Assembly (NCBI RefSeq): GCF_030651835.1
Contig: NZ_JAUSBX010000110.1
Location: 30,251 to 94,250 of the forward strand
Origin: Methylicorpusculum sp.
Lineage (GTDB): Bacteria > Pseudomonadota > Gammaproteobacteria > Methylococcales > Methylomonadaceae
DNA: 64,000 nucleotides
Direction: 5' to 3'
In this document: positions 1 through 10,284 of the stretch, one piece after another
Layout of the letters: each line of letters begins with the position of its first letter
Numbering within the stretch: the stretch's first letter is position 1
Notes under the pieces: generated by a model
Told to the model about the DNA's origin: nothing
The model's input: the letters and a program-made list of their open reading frames with translations, nothing else
Database searches by the model: none
Position numbers and translations under genes: made by a program

Positions 1-237
1 AGGGAGTTTATCATATTAGCCATTCATTCAAACTATCGAACAACAAATGACTCTAATTTTTAGGGCGTAACACAGTAACGACTGTCGTACATTTAATTTC
101 GGCTATGCGTCAAGACACATCTCAACAAATGGAGAGAAACCGGCTGTCGGCAGAACTTTGCCATATTGATGAGCAGAAGACCTTCCACTGCCATCCCTGG
201 CTGTGGAAATTTTCCGCTATCAATCAAGTTGTCTCGA
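1..237. other. Intergenic region downstream of ftsZ
   Basis: No gene can be supported here. The stretch follows the ftsZ stop codon on the minus strand. In most gammaproteobacteria lpxC comes next, and a minus-strand ATG lies at 14-12, but only four codons are visible and they do not match a typical LpxC start. No hairpin followed by a T-run was seen after ftsZ. Confidence 0.5.
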
Positions 238-1398
238 TTAATCCGCTTGACGCCTTAAAAACGCAGGGATGTCCAAATAGTCCATATCGATCTCTTTTTT
301 CGGCTGGGCACCAAAACGCGTTTCACGAAGTTCAGCACGATTTTGTCTTATGACAGTGGGCTTATCCAGCTTTTCATAATTAATTTCGCCCGCCGTCACG
401 GCTTTTACCGCCAACTTGATGTGTGGATGCGCTGCGACGGTCTGTCCGCCCATGCCCGTGGCCACGACAGTCACCTTGATTTCGTCACCCAAAGAAGGAT
501 CGATGGCTGTACCGATCTTAATGATGGCGTCTTCCGATCCGAATTCGTGAACAATGTTACCTACTTCATCAAACTCGGCAATCCCCATATCAGCAGCTGT
601 GATATTGACGAGAATTCCCCGCGCGCCCTGCAGGTTGATATCTTCCAGCAAAGGACAAGCGATGGCTTTTTCAGCGGCTTCTCTTGCACGGTTCTCACCT
701 GATGCCGATCCTGTACCCATAATCGCAGCACCCATGCCCGACATAACGGTTCTTACGTCAGCAAAATCGACGTTGATCATACCGGGATGAGTTATTAACT
801 CGGTAATGCCTTGCACCGCATCAAGCAGCACATTGTTGGCTGCATTAAATGCGCTTACCAATGAGATGTTGCTACCTAAAACCGGCAACAGTTTTTGATT
901 GGGAATCGTAATCAAAGAATCGACATATTTTTCAAGTTCCTTGATGCCTTGCTCCGCTACTTCCATCTTCTTTTTGCCTTCGAAATGGAAAGGCTTAGTT
1001 ACAACTGCAACGGTAAGAATGCCTAATTCTCTGGCTATTTCAGCAATAGTGGGAATGGCTCCAGTACCCGTGCCGCCACCCATGCCTGCGGTTAAAAAAA
1101 CCATATCGGCACCCTGTATAACTTCTTTGATTCGCTCTCTGTTTTCTAAAGCCGCTTGTTTACCGATATCAGGATTGGTCCCCGCACCCAAACCCTTGGT
1201 CAATTCCGCGCCTAATTGAATGATAGTATCCACATTCATTTTTCTAAGTGCCTGAGCATCGGTATTTGCACAGATAAATTGCACGCCTTCAATGTGTTTT
1301 TCCACCATGTGATTGACTGCATTGCCACCACCGCCACCAACGCCGATGACTTTTATTACGGCATTTTCAGCACCGATGTCCATTAGTTCATATTTCAT
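238..1398 (-). CDS. ftsZ: Cell division protein FtsZ
   Basis: Tubulin-like GTPase that polymerises at mid-cell into the Z ring and recruits the divisome. The 386-residue length is normal for proteobacteria. A glycine-rich N-terminal nucleotide loop (GGGGGNAVNHM, about 21-31) and the tubulin signature GGGTGTG at 107-113 are intact. The acidic, proline-containing tail DIPAFLRRQ at the extreme C-terminus is the conserved peptide that binds FtsA and ZipA, after a short variable linker. It is the last gene of the dcw cluster, 29 bases after ftsA, so it is probably cotranscribed with it and possibly served by extra internal promoters, as known in E. coli. Confidence 0.98.
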   Translation of the reverse strand: MKYELMDIGAENAVIKVIGVGGGGGNAVNHMVEKHIEGVQFICANTDAQALRKMNVDTIIQLGAELTKGLGAGTNPDIGKQAALENRERIKEVIQGADMVFLTAGMGGGTGTGAIPTIAEIARELGILTVAVVTKPFHFEGKKKMEVAEQGIKELEKYVDSLITIPNQKLLPVLGSNISLVSAFNAANNVLLDAVQGITELITHPGMINVDFADVRTVMSGMGAAIMGTGSASGENRAREAAEKAIACPLLEDINLQGARGILVNITAADMGIAEFDEVGNIVHEFGSEDAIIKIGTAIDPSLGDEIKVTVVATGMGGQTVAAHPHIKLAVKAVTAGEINYEKLDKPTVIRQNRAELRETRFGAQPKKEIDMDYLDIPAFLRRQAD

Positions 1399-1427
1399 AA
1401 TTGTTCCCCTTGCAAACGTAATAATTC

Positions 1428-2654
1428 TTAAAAATTACCCTGAAACCATTTTTTCATTTTGGCCAACACGCCGGTGCTATCCGCATCAAAACTGTCAAAG
1501 CCACCCCTATGTTCTTTCCCATATAGCAACAAACCCACACCGGTTGAATGGATCGGATTTCTGATGACATCCGTCAGCCCTGAAACATGCTGAGGCAGAC
1601 CCATCCGAACCGGCATATGGAATATCTCTTCCGCTAATTCGATCACCCCTGTTACTTTCGCGCTCCCGCCTGTTATCACAATACCGGCGGCGATCATTTC
1701 TTCATATCCGCTTCGCCTTAGCTCAGCTTGAACCAACAACATCAACTCTTCATAACGAGGCTCAATAATTTCCGCCAGATTTTGCACGGATATTTTTCTG
1801 GGTGCTCTATCACCAATACTAGGCACCTCGATCAATTGATCTGTATTGGCTAATTGTGTGAGTGCACAAGCATATTTCTGCTTGATTTGCTCTGCATTTT
1901 GGGTGGGCGTCCGTAAAGCTACGGCTATGTCGTTAGTGACTTGATCACCTGCAATCGGGATAACAGCGGTATGCTTGATCGCACCATGGGAGAAAACAGC
2001 AATGTCGGTGGTCCCTCCGCCTATATCAATAAGACAAACGCCCAAATCTTTTTCATCATCGGTCAAAACGGAATTACACGATGCCAGTTGCTCCAGAACG
2101 ATATCGTCTACTTCCAGCCCACACCGGCGGATACATTTGATAATGTTTTGCGCGGCGCTCACGCTTCCGGTCACCATGTGAACCTTGGCTTCCAGGCGAA
2201 TGCCTGACATCCCGATAGGTTCTTTGATGCCATCCTGCAAATCAATCACAAATTCCTGAGGCAGAATGTGCAAAATTTTCTGATCCGCAGGAATTGCCAC
2301 TGCACGGGCGGAATCAATCACTCTGTCTATGTCATATTGAGTCACTTCTTTTTCTTTTATAGCGACTATCCCATGGGAATTGAGGCTCTTTATGTGACTT
2401 CCGGCTATTCCTGCAAATACCGAGGTGATTTCGCAACCCGCCATCAGTTCTGCTTCCTCGATCGCTCGACGAATTGACTGCACAGTAGACTCAAGGTTAA
2501 CCACAACCCCTTTTTTTAAGCCGCGAGAAGGCGTACACCCGATACCTATAACTTCAATTTCGCCATTCCCGGTATGCTCACCGACGATGGCTGCAACTTT
2601 TGATGTTCCAATATCCAGTCCAACTATTAAATTCCTATCTGTTTTTTTTGCCAT
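1428..2654 (-). CDS. ftsA: Cell division protein FtsA
   Basis: Actin-like ATPase that tethers FtsZ to the inner membrane. The N-terminal phosphate loop LDIGTSKVAAIVGE (about 14-27) and a later DIGGGTTDIAVF loop are the two actin-fold nucleotide motifs. The SHS2-type 1C insertion lies between them. The C-terminus VLAKMKKWFQGNF forms the expected amphipathic membrane-targeting helix. At 408 residues it is close to E. coli FtsA (420). It lies between ftsQ and ftsZ in the usual order, with 35 bases separating it from ftsQ. Confidence 0.97.
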   Translation of the reverse strand: MAKKTDRNLIVGLDIGTSKVAAIVGEHTGNGEIEVIGIGCTPSRGLKKGVVVNLESTVQSIRRAIEEAELMAGCEITSVFAGIAGSHIKSLNSHGIVAIKEKEVTQYDIDRVIDSARAVAIPADQKILHILPQEFVIDLQDGIKEPIGMSGIRLEAKVHMVTGSVSAAQNIIKCIRRCGLEVDDIVLEQLASCNSVLTDDEKDLGVCLIDIGGGTTDIAVFSHGAIKHTAVIPIAGDQVTNDIAVALRTPTQNAEQIKQKYACALTQLANTDQLIEVPSIGDRAPRKISVQNLAEIIEPRYEELMLLVQAELRRSGYEEMIAAGIVITGGSAKVTGVIELAEEIFHMPVRMGLPQHVSGLTDVIRNPIHSTGVGLLLYGKEHRGGFDSFDADSTGVLAKMKKWFQGNF

Positions 2655-2689
2655 TTTATTTACTCTTAGAACACCATAATCTGTAGCTG

Positions 2690-3430
2690 TTAAGGCTGCT
2701 GCTGTCCTTCAGCAATCTTCTTCCAGTCTATTTCCGGAACTCCGGGTTTCCATGTAACTGCATAGCCGTTCGGATACCTTAAATCGACTTTTGCAATTGA
2801 CTCTATTTGACCTTGATTTAATAAACTCAAGGTCTTTAAAAACCTCTGAAAAGCTCTCAGTTGTTCTTTTCCGCCTAGTTGTATTTCCATGCCGTTCGTT
2901 AACACGATCTTCCAGGCCCGCCGTTCGTTAACAATAAACTCTGCCAATCCAAATGAATGATCCGCCAGGGTTGTTCTCAACCCTCTCATGATTTCAAGAA
3001 GTTTGGCGGCTTGGCCTTCGGGGCCATGCAATTTAGGGAGACTTTCAAACTGTACCGTATTCGACGGTCTGAAAATCTCTCCCCGCATGGACAGCAGACC
3101 ATTTTCACCCCATCGGGCTACTGCCATTTTTTCATAAACCTTAATGTCAATCGCATCGGGCCATACCCTTTTAACCCTGACATTAGCAATCCACGGCAAC
3201 TTCATCATTGCCTGCTGAATTGCCAGCATATCGGCACTGAAGATGCCGGTCGTCACCAAAGGCTTAACTGTCTGTTTAAGTTCCTCTTTACTGATGTATT
3301 GAAAAACGCCTTCAATTCTTACATACCTGATAGGTGCCGCATCCGACTGGTAGGTTTTTGCTTTATCCCAAAAAGTCCATATTAGCCCTATCAACAACAA
3401 CCCTATGCACACAAGCCTGGTGATCTGCAT
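2690..3430 (-). CDS. ftsQ: Cell division protein FtsQ
   Basis: Bitopic divisome protein that links early cytoplasmic and late periplasmic division proteins, in complex with FtsB and FtsL. One N-terminal membrane span (about residues 5-22) is followed by a POTRA domain starting near YVRIEGVFQYISKEEL, and then the FtsQ/DivIB beta domain with LPWIANVRVKRVWPDAI and LRYPNGYAVTW. The length of 246 is near the family norm. The cytoplasmic tail is very short compared with E. coli. It begins 10 bases after the ddl stop, within the continuous dcw transcript. Confidence 0.95.
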   Translation of the reverse strand: MQITRLVCIGLLLIGLIWTFWDKAKTYQSDAAPIRYVRIEGVFQYISKEELKQTVKPLVTTGIFSADMLAIQQAMMKLPWIANVRVKRVWPDAIDIKVYEKMAVARWGENGLLSMRGEIFRPSNTVQFESLPKLHGPEGQAAKLLEIMRGLRTTLADHSFGLAEFIVNERRAWKIVLTNGMEIQLGGKEQLRAFQRFLKTLSLLNQGQIESIAKVDLRYPNGYAVTWKPGVPEIDWKKIAEGQQQP

Positions 3431-3440
3431 ATCACCTCAG

Positions 3441-4370
3441 TTAAAAGCTGGTTTCAAGAATTCGCCAAACTAACTCAGTGAAACTTATCCCGGCCTGTTT
3501 TGCCGCCATAGGTACCAAGCTGTGGTCGGTCATGCCGGGTACGGTATTAACCTCAATCAATTGGTTATGACCGTCTTGATCAATAAACACATCAACCCTG
3601 CCCCAACCTTCAACTCCGACCGCCTCACAAGCACGAACCGCCAAAGCCTGCAACGCTTGCTCATCGGAGTCACTGAGTCCGCAGGGGCAATGATATTGGG
3701 TGGTATTCGCCTTGTACTTTGCATCGTAATCATAAAAAACATTGGGCGTTTCCAAGCGGATCACCGGCAATGCATCACCCTGAACCACCGCGACCGTGAA
3801 CTCGCGCCCCGAAACCCAGGTCTCTGCATAGACATCGCAGTTATATTCGGACGCCAATTCAAAGGCCTTGATCAATTCTTCCCTATTTGAAGCTTTGCTC
3901 ATGCCGATGCTGGACCCTTCCTTGGCCGGTTTGACAATGACGGGAAAACCCAGCTTTTCGATGCAAGCGTCAATATCGCCGCTCTGTTTCAGTAGGGCCC
4001 ATCGAGGCGTAGGCAACCCTACTCCTTGCCAACACATCTTAGTTCTAAGCTTGTCCATACTGAGTGCTGATGCCAAAACACCACTGCCCGTGTAAGGCAT
4101 ACCTATGGCTTCCAACGCACCCTGTAACACACCGTCTTCGCCGCCACGGCCGTGGATGATGTTAAAGACGCGATCAAACCGCTCACCGGCTAATGCCTGC
4201 ACTGGATTGCCTGTCACATCTATCGCGACGGCATCTATACCTGACTCTCTGAGTGCATTAAAAACAGCAGTGCCGCTTCTTAATGAAACCTCACGTTCTG
4301 CGGCAGTTCCACCCATCATGACCGCTACACGCCCAAACTGCTGCGGCATTTCAATCGCCTTCGGCTTCAT
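3441..4370 (-). CDS. ddl: D-alanine--D-alanine ligase
   Basis: ATP-grasp ligase that makes D-Ala-D-Ala for the MurF step of peptidoglycan precursor synthesis. Recognisable are AVMMGGTAAEREVSLRSG near the start, NIIHGRGGEDGVLQG, the ATP-grasp segment PVIVKPAKEGSSIGMSK and LIEVNTVPGMTDHSLVP near the end. I choose the ATG at 4370 (MKPKAIEMPQ): it overlaps the murB stop as ATGA and has GGGAAAAAGA just upstream. A start seven codons earlier at 4391 is open but lies inside murB. The product is 309 residues, similar to DdlB. DdlA/DdlB paralogy cannot be judged from this window. Confidence 0.96.
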   Translation of the reverse strand: MKPKAIEMPQQFGRVAVMMGGTAAEREVSLRSGTAVFNALRESGIDAVAIDVTGNPVQALAGERFDRVFNIIHGRGGEDGVLQGALEAIGMPYTGSGVLASALSMDKLRTKMCWQGVGLPTPRWALLKQSGDIDACIEKLGFPVIVKPAKEGSSIGMSKASNREELIKAFELASEYNCDVYAETWVSGREFTVAVVQGDALPVIRLETPNVFYDYDAKYKANTTQYHCPCGLSDSDEQALQALAVRACEAVGVEGWGRVDVFIDQDGHNQLIEVNTVPGMTDHSLVPMAAKQAGISFTELVWRILETSF

Positions 4371-5248
4371 TCTTTTTCCCCTACCATACACACTTCTGTC
4401 GCTAACCTGATGCCTTGCTTTTCGGCTACCGTGTCCTGAACAAATTTGATCAGCATCTCAATCTCTTCAGCCTTGGCATTGCCTGTGTTAATAATAAAAT
4501 TGGCGTGCTTTTCAGAGACCTGAGCCCCACCTATGGCATAACCTTTCAATCCACAGTTTTCAATCAATCTTGCCGCATAATCACCGTCCGGATTCTTGAA
4601 AACAGAACCGCAACTAGGCTGATTGGTTGGTTGTGTTTGTCCCCGCCTTTCCAGTAATGACTTTATCTTTTGCTGACTCACCGCCGCATCACCGGTTTCC
4701 AATTGCAATACTGCCGACAAAAACCATTCGTTTTCTAATCCTTTGACTGAACGATACGCTATCTGAAAATAGCCGGGCGCTCGTTCCAATACTTCACCTT
4801 GCCGATTAATGGTTTCCACACTTCTGACAATGTTCCAGGTTTCTCCGCCAAAAGCGCCTGCATTCATTTTTAGCGCTCCGCCCATCGTTCCCGGAATTCC
4901 GGCAAGAAATTCAGCGCCGACCAGACCTTGTTCACCGCAAAATCTGGCAACCAATGCGCAAGGAACCCCGGCCTCAACATAAACGGTGTTGTCCGCTATC
5001 AGGCGCAATTGCTTCAAGCGATTGCGGGTGTTAATGACCGTTCCTCTAATGCCACCATCCCTGATCAATACATTACTGCCTAAACCCAGCCACATGACCG
5101 GTTCAGAACTATCCAGCGAGCGTATAAATAAAATTAAATCGTTCTTGTCTTCCGGGATATACATCCGATCCGCCGGTCCTCCGACGCGCCAGCTGGTATA
5201 TTTTACAAGCGGCTCATTACTGAGTGACCGGCCCTTTAAATCGACCAC
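4367..5248 (-). CDS. murB: UDP-N-acetylenolpyruvoylglucosamine reductase MurB
   Basis: FAD- and NADPH-dependent enzyme that reduces enolpyruvyl-UDP-GlcNAc to UDP-MurNAc. The FAD-binding part has YTSWRVGGPADRM (18-29), GLGSNVLIRDGG and LAGIPGTMGGALKMNAGAFG. The catalytic serine sits in CGSVFKNP (Ser215). At 293 residues and with this CGSVFKNP motif it resembles short type II MurB, not the 342-residue type I enzyme of E. coli. The start is GTG, with GAGAGAA upstream. It is 15 bases after murC and overlaps ddl by four bases. Confidence 0.96.
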   Translation of the reverse strand: MVDLKGRSLSNEPLVKYTSWRVGGPADRMYIPEDKNDLILFIRSLDSSEPVMWLGLGSNVLIRDGGIRGTVINTRNRLKQLRLIADNTVYVEAGVPCALVARFCGEQGLVGAEFLAGIPGTMGGALKMNAGAFGGETWNIVRSVETINRQGEVLERAPGYFQIAYRSVKGLENEWFLSAVLQLETGDAAVSQQKIKSLLERRGQTQPTNQPSCGSVFKNPDGDYAARLIENCGLKGYAIGGAQVSEKHANFIINTGNAKAEEIEMLIKFVQDTVAEKQGIRLATEVCMVGEKE

Positions 5249-5263
5249 AATGATTCTCTCTGC

Positions 5264-6703
5264 CTATCGCTTGACCAGCGCTTCAGTCAACAAAGCCGGC
5301 AAATCAGTAGCGATTTGTCCGACATTTCCCGCACCCAAGGTCAAAATCACATCATCCTTCCTGACTATACCCGCCAACAGTTTGGGCAGTTCCCGCCAAT
5401 CCTCTACAAATACCGGGTCCACTTGCCCCCTGACGCGAATGGCTCGACTTAATGATCGCCCGTCTGCTCCGGTGATAGGAGCTTCACCTGCCGGATAGAT
5501 ATCCAGCAAAATCAGAACATCCACCGAAGATAAGACCTGGACGAAATCTTCAAACAAATCACGGGTCCGGGAATACCGGTGCGGCTGAAAAATAATGACT
5601 TCCCTGCGTTTTGGCCAAGCCTGCCGCAACGCCTCTAGCGTTGCGGCAATTTCACGGGGATGATGGCCATAATCGTCCACCAAGGTTAACCGACCGCCCT
5701 CAAATGGAATATCTCCATTGATTTGAAACCGTCGACCTATGCCATGAAACGCGCCCAGACTTCTTACGATGGCGTCGTCATCCACACCCAGACTGGTTGC
5801 TATGGCAATTGCCGCTAATGCATTCAACATGTTATGCCATCCGGGCATATTCAAATGCACCCTGAGCGGCTCATGGTTACCTGAGCGCAATACAGTAAAA
5901 GAAGTGTTCATTCCGCATTGATGAATTTCTATCGCCCGAACATCGGCCTGTTCATGAACGCCATAGGTTTTTACCGGTTTGGACAGTTTCGGCAAAATCG
6001 CCCTGACCCCCTCATCGTCCAGACACAAAACGGCCAGTCCGTAAAAAGGCAAATGATGCAAAAACTCGATAAACGTCGCTTTAAGCTTGTCGTAGCTGCC
6101 GTGATAGGTGGCCATATGGTCTTGATCGATATTCGTCACGACCGCCATCATCGGCTGCAAATACAAAAATGAAGCGTCGCTTTCATCGGCTTCAGCAACC
6201 AAATAATGACCTTGGCCTAACTTGGCATTGGTGCCTGCGCTATTAAGCCGTCCACCGATCACAAAGGTTGGATCCATCCCGGCTTCTGCCAAAATGCTCG
6301 CAACCAGGCTGGTCGTCGTTGTTTTGCCATGCGTCCCGGCTACGGCTATGCCGAAACGAAACCGCATCAATTCAGCCAGCATTTCTGCACGAGGAATCAC
6401 AGGAATTCTGTTTAAATATGCCTCATCAACCTCATCATTGCTGCGGTCAATAGCAGAAGAAACGACAACAACATCAGCGCCTGCAACATGCTCGCGTTTA
6501 TGCCCGATATGGACAGCCACACCTTGTTTAATCAGTCTTTCGGTTACCGCACTGGTTTTAATATCTGAACCTGACACCTGGTAACCCAGATTGGAAAGCA
6601 CTTCGGCAATGCCGCTCATGCCTGTGCCGCCAATCCCGACAAAGTGTATCCGGTCAACATTACCTAACGCTTTAGTCGGCATTTTTACTTTCGGAAAATT
6701 CAT
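5264..6703 (-). CDS. murC: UDP-N-acetylmuramate--L-alanine ligase MurC
   Basis: Cytoplasmic Mur ligase that adds L-alanine to UDP-MurNAc with ATP. The Rossmann-like start [18 protein letters not shown] (about 19-36) and the ATP loop GTHGKTTT (123-130) are clear, as are [10 protein letters not shown] and the phosphate-binding [13 protein letters not shown] choose the ATG at 6703 (MNFPKVKMP), which overlaps the murG stop as ATGA and has a perfect GGAGG ten bases upstream. A seven-codon extension to 6724 is open but lacks a comparable site. The length is then 479, normal for the family. Confidence 0.97.
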   Translation of the reverse strand: MNFPKVKMPTKALGNVDRIHFVGIGGTGMSGIAEVLSNLGYQVSGSDIKTSAVTERLIKQGVAVHIGHKREHVAGADVVVVSSAIDRSNDEVDEAYLNRIPVIPRAEMLAELMRFRFGIAVAGTHGKTTTTSLVASILAEAGMDPTFVIGGRLNSAGTNAKLGQGHYLVAEADESDASFLYLQPMMAVVTNIDQDHMATYHGSYDKLKATFIEFLHHLPFYGLAVLCLDDEGVRAILPKLSKPVKTYGVHEQADVRAIEIHQCGMNTSFTVLRSGNHEPLRVHLNMPGWHNMLNALAAIAIATSLGVDDDAIVRSLGAFHGIGRRFQINGDIPFEGGRLTLVDDYGHHPREIAATLEALRQAWPKRREVIIFQPHRYSRTRDLFEDFVQVLSSVDVLILLDIYPAGEAPITGADGRSLSRAIRVRGQVDPVFVEDWRELPKLLAGIVRKDDVILTLGAGNVGQIATDLPALLTEALVKR

Positions 6704-7755
6704 GGCCGGGCCTCCGCGATACAACTATCAGCCACACACCGGGTCGCATCCAGCTTTGCACAAGTCAGTGCAGCAGGTCCCATCTCGTCGAGATGGCCAA
6801 TAATATGATTGATCCGGTCGGCCAGATTCTCAGTATTTAAATCTTGCTGCATCAATAACAATCCGCCTCCGGCATCGACGGCATACTTCGCATTGGCGGT
6901 TTGATGATCATCAATTGCATAAGGAAACGGAATGTAAACAGCAGGAAGCGCCATCGCTGCAACTTCGCTGACCGTCATAGCGCCTGAGCGGCAGACAACC
7001 AAATCCGCCCATTGGTAAGCTTCAGCCATGTTTTGAATAAACGCAGTCACTTGTGCGTCAATACCTAAGTCCTGATACCGTTGAGTCACCTCTGCGAGCA
7101 TGGATTCACCCGTCTGATGTTTGATCTTTACCGATTCAAGCCTTAAAGCCGTGTCAGGCATAATTTCATTCAGCACCTTGGCACCTTGGCTGCCGCCTAA
7201 GATCAAAATGTGCACCCTCCCGGCTGATTTGGCGGCCATCGTTTGGGTGGTAGACAATAATTCTTTGCGCAATGGATTTCCCACCCATTTGGCATTGACG
7301 TTCTTTTTAAAGCTACCAGGAAAAGCTTCCAGCACTTGATTTGCCAATTTAGCAAGCAATCGGTTGGTTGTCCCCGGCACGCGATTTTGCTCATGAATGA
7401 TTAACGGTATGCCCTGCAGCTTAGCCATCAGCCCTCCCGGCCCGGCAACAAAGCCGCCCATACCCAGCACCACATCGGGTTTACGCTGACGCAGAATTTT
7501 TCCGGCTGCGAAACAAGCCCTGATTAACAATCCCACCGCTTTAAATTTTGCGGCCAAGCCCTTGCCTCTGAACCCAGCCACAGGCAACCAGTCAATTTCA
7601 ATCCCGTTAGCAGGAACCACCTTGCTTTCCAGACCGTTTAAAGTTCCCATCCAGCTGACTTGCCAATCCTGCTCCTGCAAATAATGAGCAACAGCAAGAG
7701 CCGGGAAAACATGTCCGCCTGTTCCTCCAGCCATAATCACTATGCGCTTGCCCAT
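6700..7755 (-). CDS. murG: Lipid II synthase: N-acetylglucosaminyltransferase MurG
   Basis: GT28 transferase at the inner face of the cytoplasmic membrane that adds GlcNAc to lipid I to give lipid II. The N-terminal glycine-rich loop [17 protein letters not shown] (about 11-27), a second loop [12 protein letters not shown] and the sugar-nucleotide region [28 protein letters not shown] are all family hallmarks. The length of 351 is typical. The start overlaps the 3' end of ftsW by 16 bases, implying translational coupling. Confidence 0.97.
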   Translation of the reverse strand: MGKRIVIMAGGTGGHVFPALAVAHYLQEQDWQVSWMGTLNGLESKVVPANGIEIDWLPVAGFRGKGLAAKFKAVGLLIRACFAAGKILRQRKPDVVLGMGGFVAGPGGLMAKLQGIPLIIHEQNRVPGTTNRLLAKLANQVLEAFPGSFKKNVNAKWVGNPLRKELLSTTQTMAAKSAGRVHILILGGSQGAKVLNEIMPDTALRLESVKIKHQTGESMLAEVTQRYQDLGIDAQVTAFIQNMAEAYQWADLVVCRSGAMTVSEVAAMALPAVYIPFPYAIDDHQTANAKYAVDAGGGLLLMQQDLNTENLADRINHIIGHLDEMGPAALTCAKLDATRCVADSCIAEARP

Positions 7756-8915
7756 AACGGATTCCCTTTTGGTAAAGCGGCTTTTAATACATGGGCATCC
7801 GAACTGACTCTCAACAGCAAGGCAATTGCACTACACATCACAATCATACTGCCGCCGCCATAGCTCATTAACGGCAAAGTAATCCCCTTGGTCGGCAATA
7901 TGCCCATATTCACGCCCATATTGATAAACGCTTGAAATCCAAACCAAAATCCTATGCCATAGGCAACGTAGGCGTGGAATGCCAGACCTGCGTTTTCAGC
8001 CGTCACACCGATTTTGAACGCACGCCATACCAATAAAGCAAATAACAGAATTACCAGCGTAATACCCAGCAAACCCAATTCCTCGGCTAACACTGAAAAC
8101 AGAAAATCGGTATGCGCCTCAGGTAGATAAAAGAGTTTCTGCAAACTATTCCCTAATCCGACGCCTAACCACTCTCCCCGGCCAAACGATATCAAGGCCT
8201 GCACCAGCTGAAATCCGGTATTTTCCGGATCGGCCCAGGGATCGAGATAGGAAACGATACGCTTCCATCGATACGGGGAAATAATCACCAAGGCTGCTGC
8301 GGCTGAACCGAAGATCAGCAGTAGTGCCGCAAATTGGCCTAATCTCGCGCCACTCAAATACATGATCACCATCGCCATCGACACGATTACTACCGCAGAC
8401 CCAAAGTCGGGCTCCAACAATAATAAAACACTGGCGACTACAAACAATGCCAAAGGCTTAAAAGCGCCAAAAGTCGAATTTCTTAACGTATCCTGATATC
8501 GCGTCACATAACTCGCCATATAGATCACTGAAATCAGTTTGACGACTTCCGAGACCTGAATTCGAAATCCTCCCAGCGAAATCCAACGGGTACTGCCATT
8601 TACTTTCACGCCTAAACCGGGAACAAATACCAGCAGCAGCAAAGCCAATCCGCCCAAAAACAACCATTGCCCGTAGCGCTCCCAAAAGCTCAACGGCACA
8701 CAATACATGGCGACAGCAAACACTAATCCGAGAGCGATATGGATCATCTGCATCATCGGGTAGTGCCAGTTGCTGCTTTGCATTTTTTCACCCAAATGAA
8801 ATGATGCCGACGACACCATGATGTAACCGATGATCAATAAGGCAGAGCTAATGCCTATGACCTGATAATCCAGATAAAACTCTTTTGCTGGTTTATTGGA
8901 ATCTGAGGGAGTCAT
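7740..8915 (-). CDS. ftsW: Peptidoglycan glycosyltransferase FtsW
   Basis: SEDS-family polytopic membrane glycosyltransferase that polymerises septal lipid II together with FtsI. About ten hydrophobic spans are visible. Conserved pieces include YRWKRIVSYLDPWADP, the segment LPEAHTDFLFSVLAEELG, and PTKGITLPLMSYGGGSMI near the end. The length of 391 is close to the family. The start ATG overlaps the murD stop as ATGA. Position between murD and murG, rather than beside rodA/mrdA genes, supports FtsW over RodA. Confidence 0.96.
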   Translation of the reverse strand: MTPSDSNKPAKEFYLDYQVIGISSALLIIGYIMVSSASFHLGEKMQSSNWHYPMMQMIHIALGLVFAVAMYCVPLSFWERYGQWLFLGGLALLLLVFVPGLGVKVNGSTRWISLGGFRIQVSEVVKLISVIYMASYVTRYQDTLRNSTFGAFKPLALFVVASVLLLLEPDFGSAVVIVSMAMVIMYLSGARLGQFAALLLIFGSAAAALVIISPYRWKRIVSYLDPWADPENTGFQLVQALISFGRGEWLGVGLGNSLQKLFYLPEAHTDFLFSVLAEELGLLGITLVILLFALLVWRAFKIGVTAENAGLAFHAYVAYGIGFWFGFQAFINMGVNMGILPTKGITLPLMSYGGGSMIVMCSAIALLLRVSSDAHVLKAALPKGNPLWASA

Positions 8916-10282
8916 TGTTGTAACCCGAAAACGGCCGTAGCGAACTTCTCGCCACGCTCTTTATAACTTTTAAATTGGTCCAGACTGGCACAGGCCGGAG
9001 ATAACAAGACCGTTTCGCCTTTATCCGCCAGACCGGAAGCCACATTAACAGCCTCAGCAATGTTTTTAACTGAATAAACGGGCACACTCCCGTTGATGGC
9101 TTTTTCAATCAGCGGGCCATCTTTGCCCATCAAGATCACCGCTTTGGCTTTTTCCCTGAGCACCGGCACCAGTTCATTCATATCTGCACCTTTGGCGTCT
9201 CCACCAGCGATAAGGATGACCTTATTCTTGTAACCTTGCAGTGCGGCTAAGCAAGCCCCGATATTTGTTGCCTTGGAATCATTGACCCAAGTAATACCTT
9301 TAATCTGTGCAACCCGTTGCATGCGATGATCCAGGCCTTTAAATTTTCGCAAGGCATTACACATAGCCTGCTGATCAAGCCCTATTGCATCACCCAGCGC
9401 TAAAGCGGCCAATGCATTTGATGCATTATGCAATCCCTCTAAAGGCAACTCGGATAACGCCATTAAGCGTTGATTATTGCTGACCAGATAGTCAACTGAA
9501 CCGTCACTTTGCAGGCAATAATCGGCCTGTGTTTTAATCGAAAATGTTTTGACTTTCCGCTCAGGGTTGGTCATTGCTTCAACCCAAGGGTCATCCCTAT
9601 TGATGACCATCACACCGTCACCGTTGAATATTTTCTGTTTTTCAGCAGCATAGTCCGCCATGCCGTCATGACGATCCAGGTGATCCGCCGTCACGTTCAA
9701 AACAGTAGCAGCAGCGGCATTAAGTAAAGACGTTCTTTCCAGCTGGAAACTCGACAATTCCAATACGTAGAGATCACAATCCGCCTCTAACAAATCCAGC
9801 GCCGGCGTTCCCAGATTGCCGCCTATGGCGACCTGTCTGCCCGCTTCTTTGGCCATGGCACCGACCATGGTGGTCACCGTACTTTTTCCATTCGAACCGG
9901 TAATTCCAACAACGGGAGCATCAATGCAGCTCACCAGCAGGTCTATATCACTGAAGACTTTTGCGCCTCTGGCTATTGCTTTGACAATCGGATATTCTTT
10001 TAACGATACACCGGGGCTTATGATTAAATGCGATGCCACCTTGAAAGCCGCTTCATCAAACCCTCCGGTAAAAATCGGCGCATCGGGAATCTCATCCGCC
10101 AGTTTTGCCAATAAAGGCGGCCTATCCCTGCTGTCAACCACTGCGAAGCGAATTTGCTGTTCATTCAGAAAACGGGCAACCGAAAATCCAGTGTCACCCA
10201 AGCCCACTACTAAAACTTTAGAGGCATAGGGATCCAACCCTAAGTGTGTCGCAAGTGCTTGCTTGAAATCCGGAACGCCCAT
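8912..10282 (-). CDS. murD: UDP-N-acetylmuramoylalanine--D-glutamate ligase MurD
   Basis: Mur ligase that adds D-glutamate to UDP-MurNAc-L-Ala in the cytoplasm. The N-terminal domain has VLVVGLGDTGFSVARFL, the central ATP loop is GITGSNGKST, and the C-terminal domain contains INDSKATN-like WVNDSKATNIGA and LLSPACASLDQFKSYKERG, the classic MurD ending. The length of 456 is near the usual 440. It lies directly after mraY (2-base gap) and overlaps ftsW by four bases. Confidence 0.97.
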   Translation of the reverse strand: MGVPDFKQALATHLGLDPYASKVLVVGLGDTGFSVARFLNEQQIRFAVVDSRDRPPLLAKLADEIPDAPIFTGGFDEAAFKVASHLIISPGVSLKEYPIVKAIARGAKVFSDIDLLVSCIDAPVVGITGSNGKSTVTTMVGAMAKEAGRQVAIGGNLGTPALDLLEADCDLYVLELSSFQLERTSLLNAAAATVLNVTADHLDRHDGMADYAAEKQKIFNGDGVMVINRDDPWVEAMTNPERKVKTFSIKTQADYCLQSDGSVDYLVSNNQRLMALSELPLEGLHNASNALAALALGDAIGLDQQAMCNALRKFKGLDHRMQRVAQIKGITWVNDSKATNIGACLAALQGYKNKVILIAGGDAKGADMNELVPVLREKAKAVILMGKDGPLIEKAINGSVPVYSVKNIAEAVNVASGLADKGETVLLSPACASLDQFKSYKERGEKFATAVFGLQQ

Positions 10283-10284
10283 AG

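Noticed and set aside
1..14. Possible lpxC start on the minus strand
   Set aside because: Only ATG plus three codons (M-I-N-S) are visible and they do not match the usual MIKQRTLK start; too short to call.
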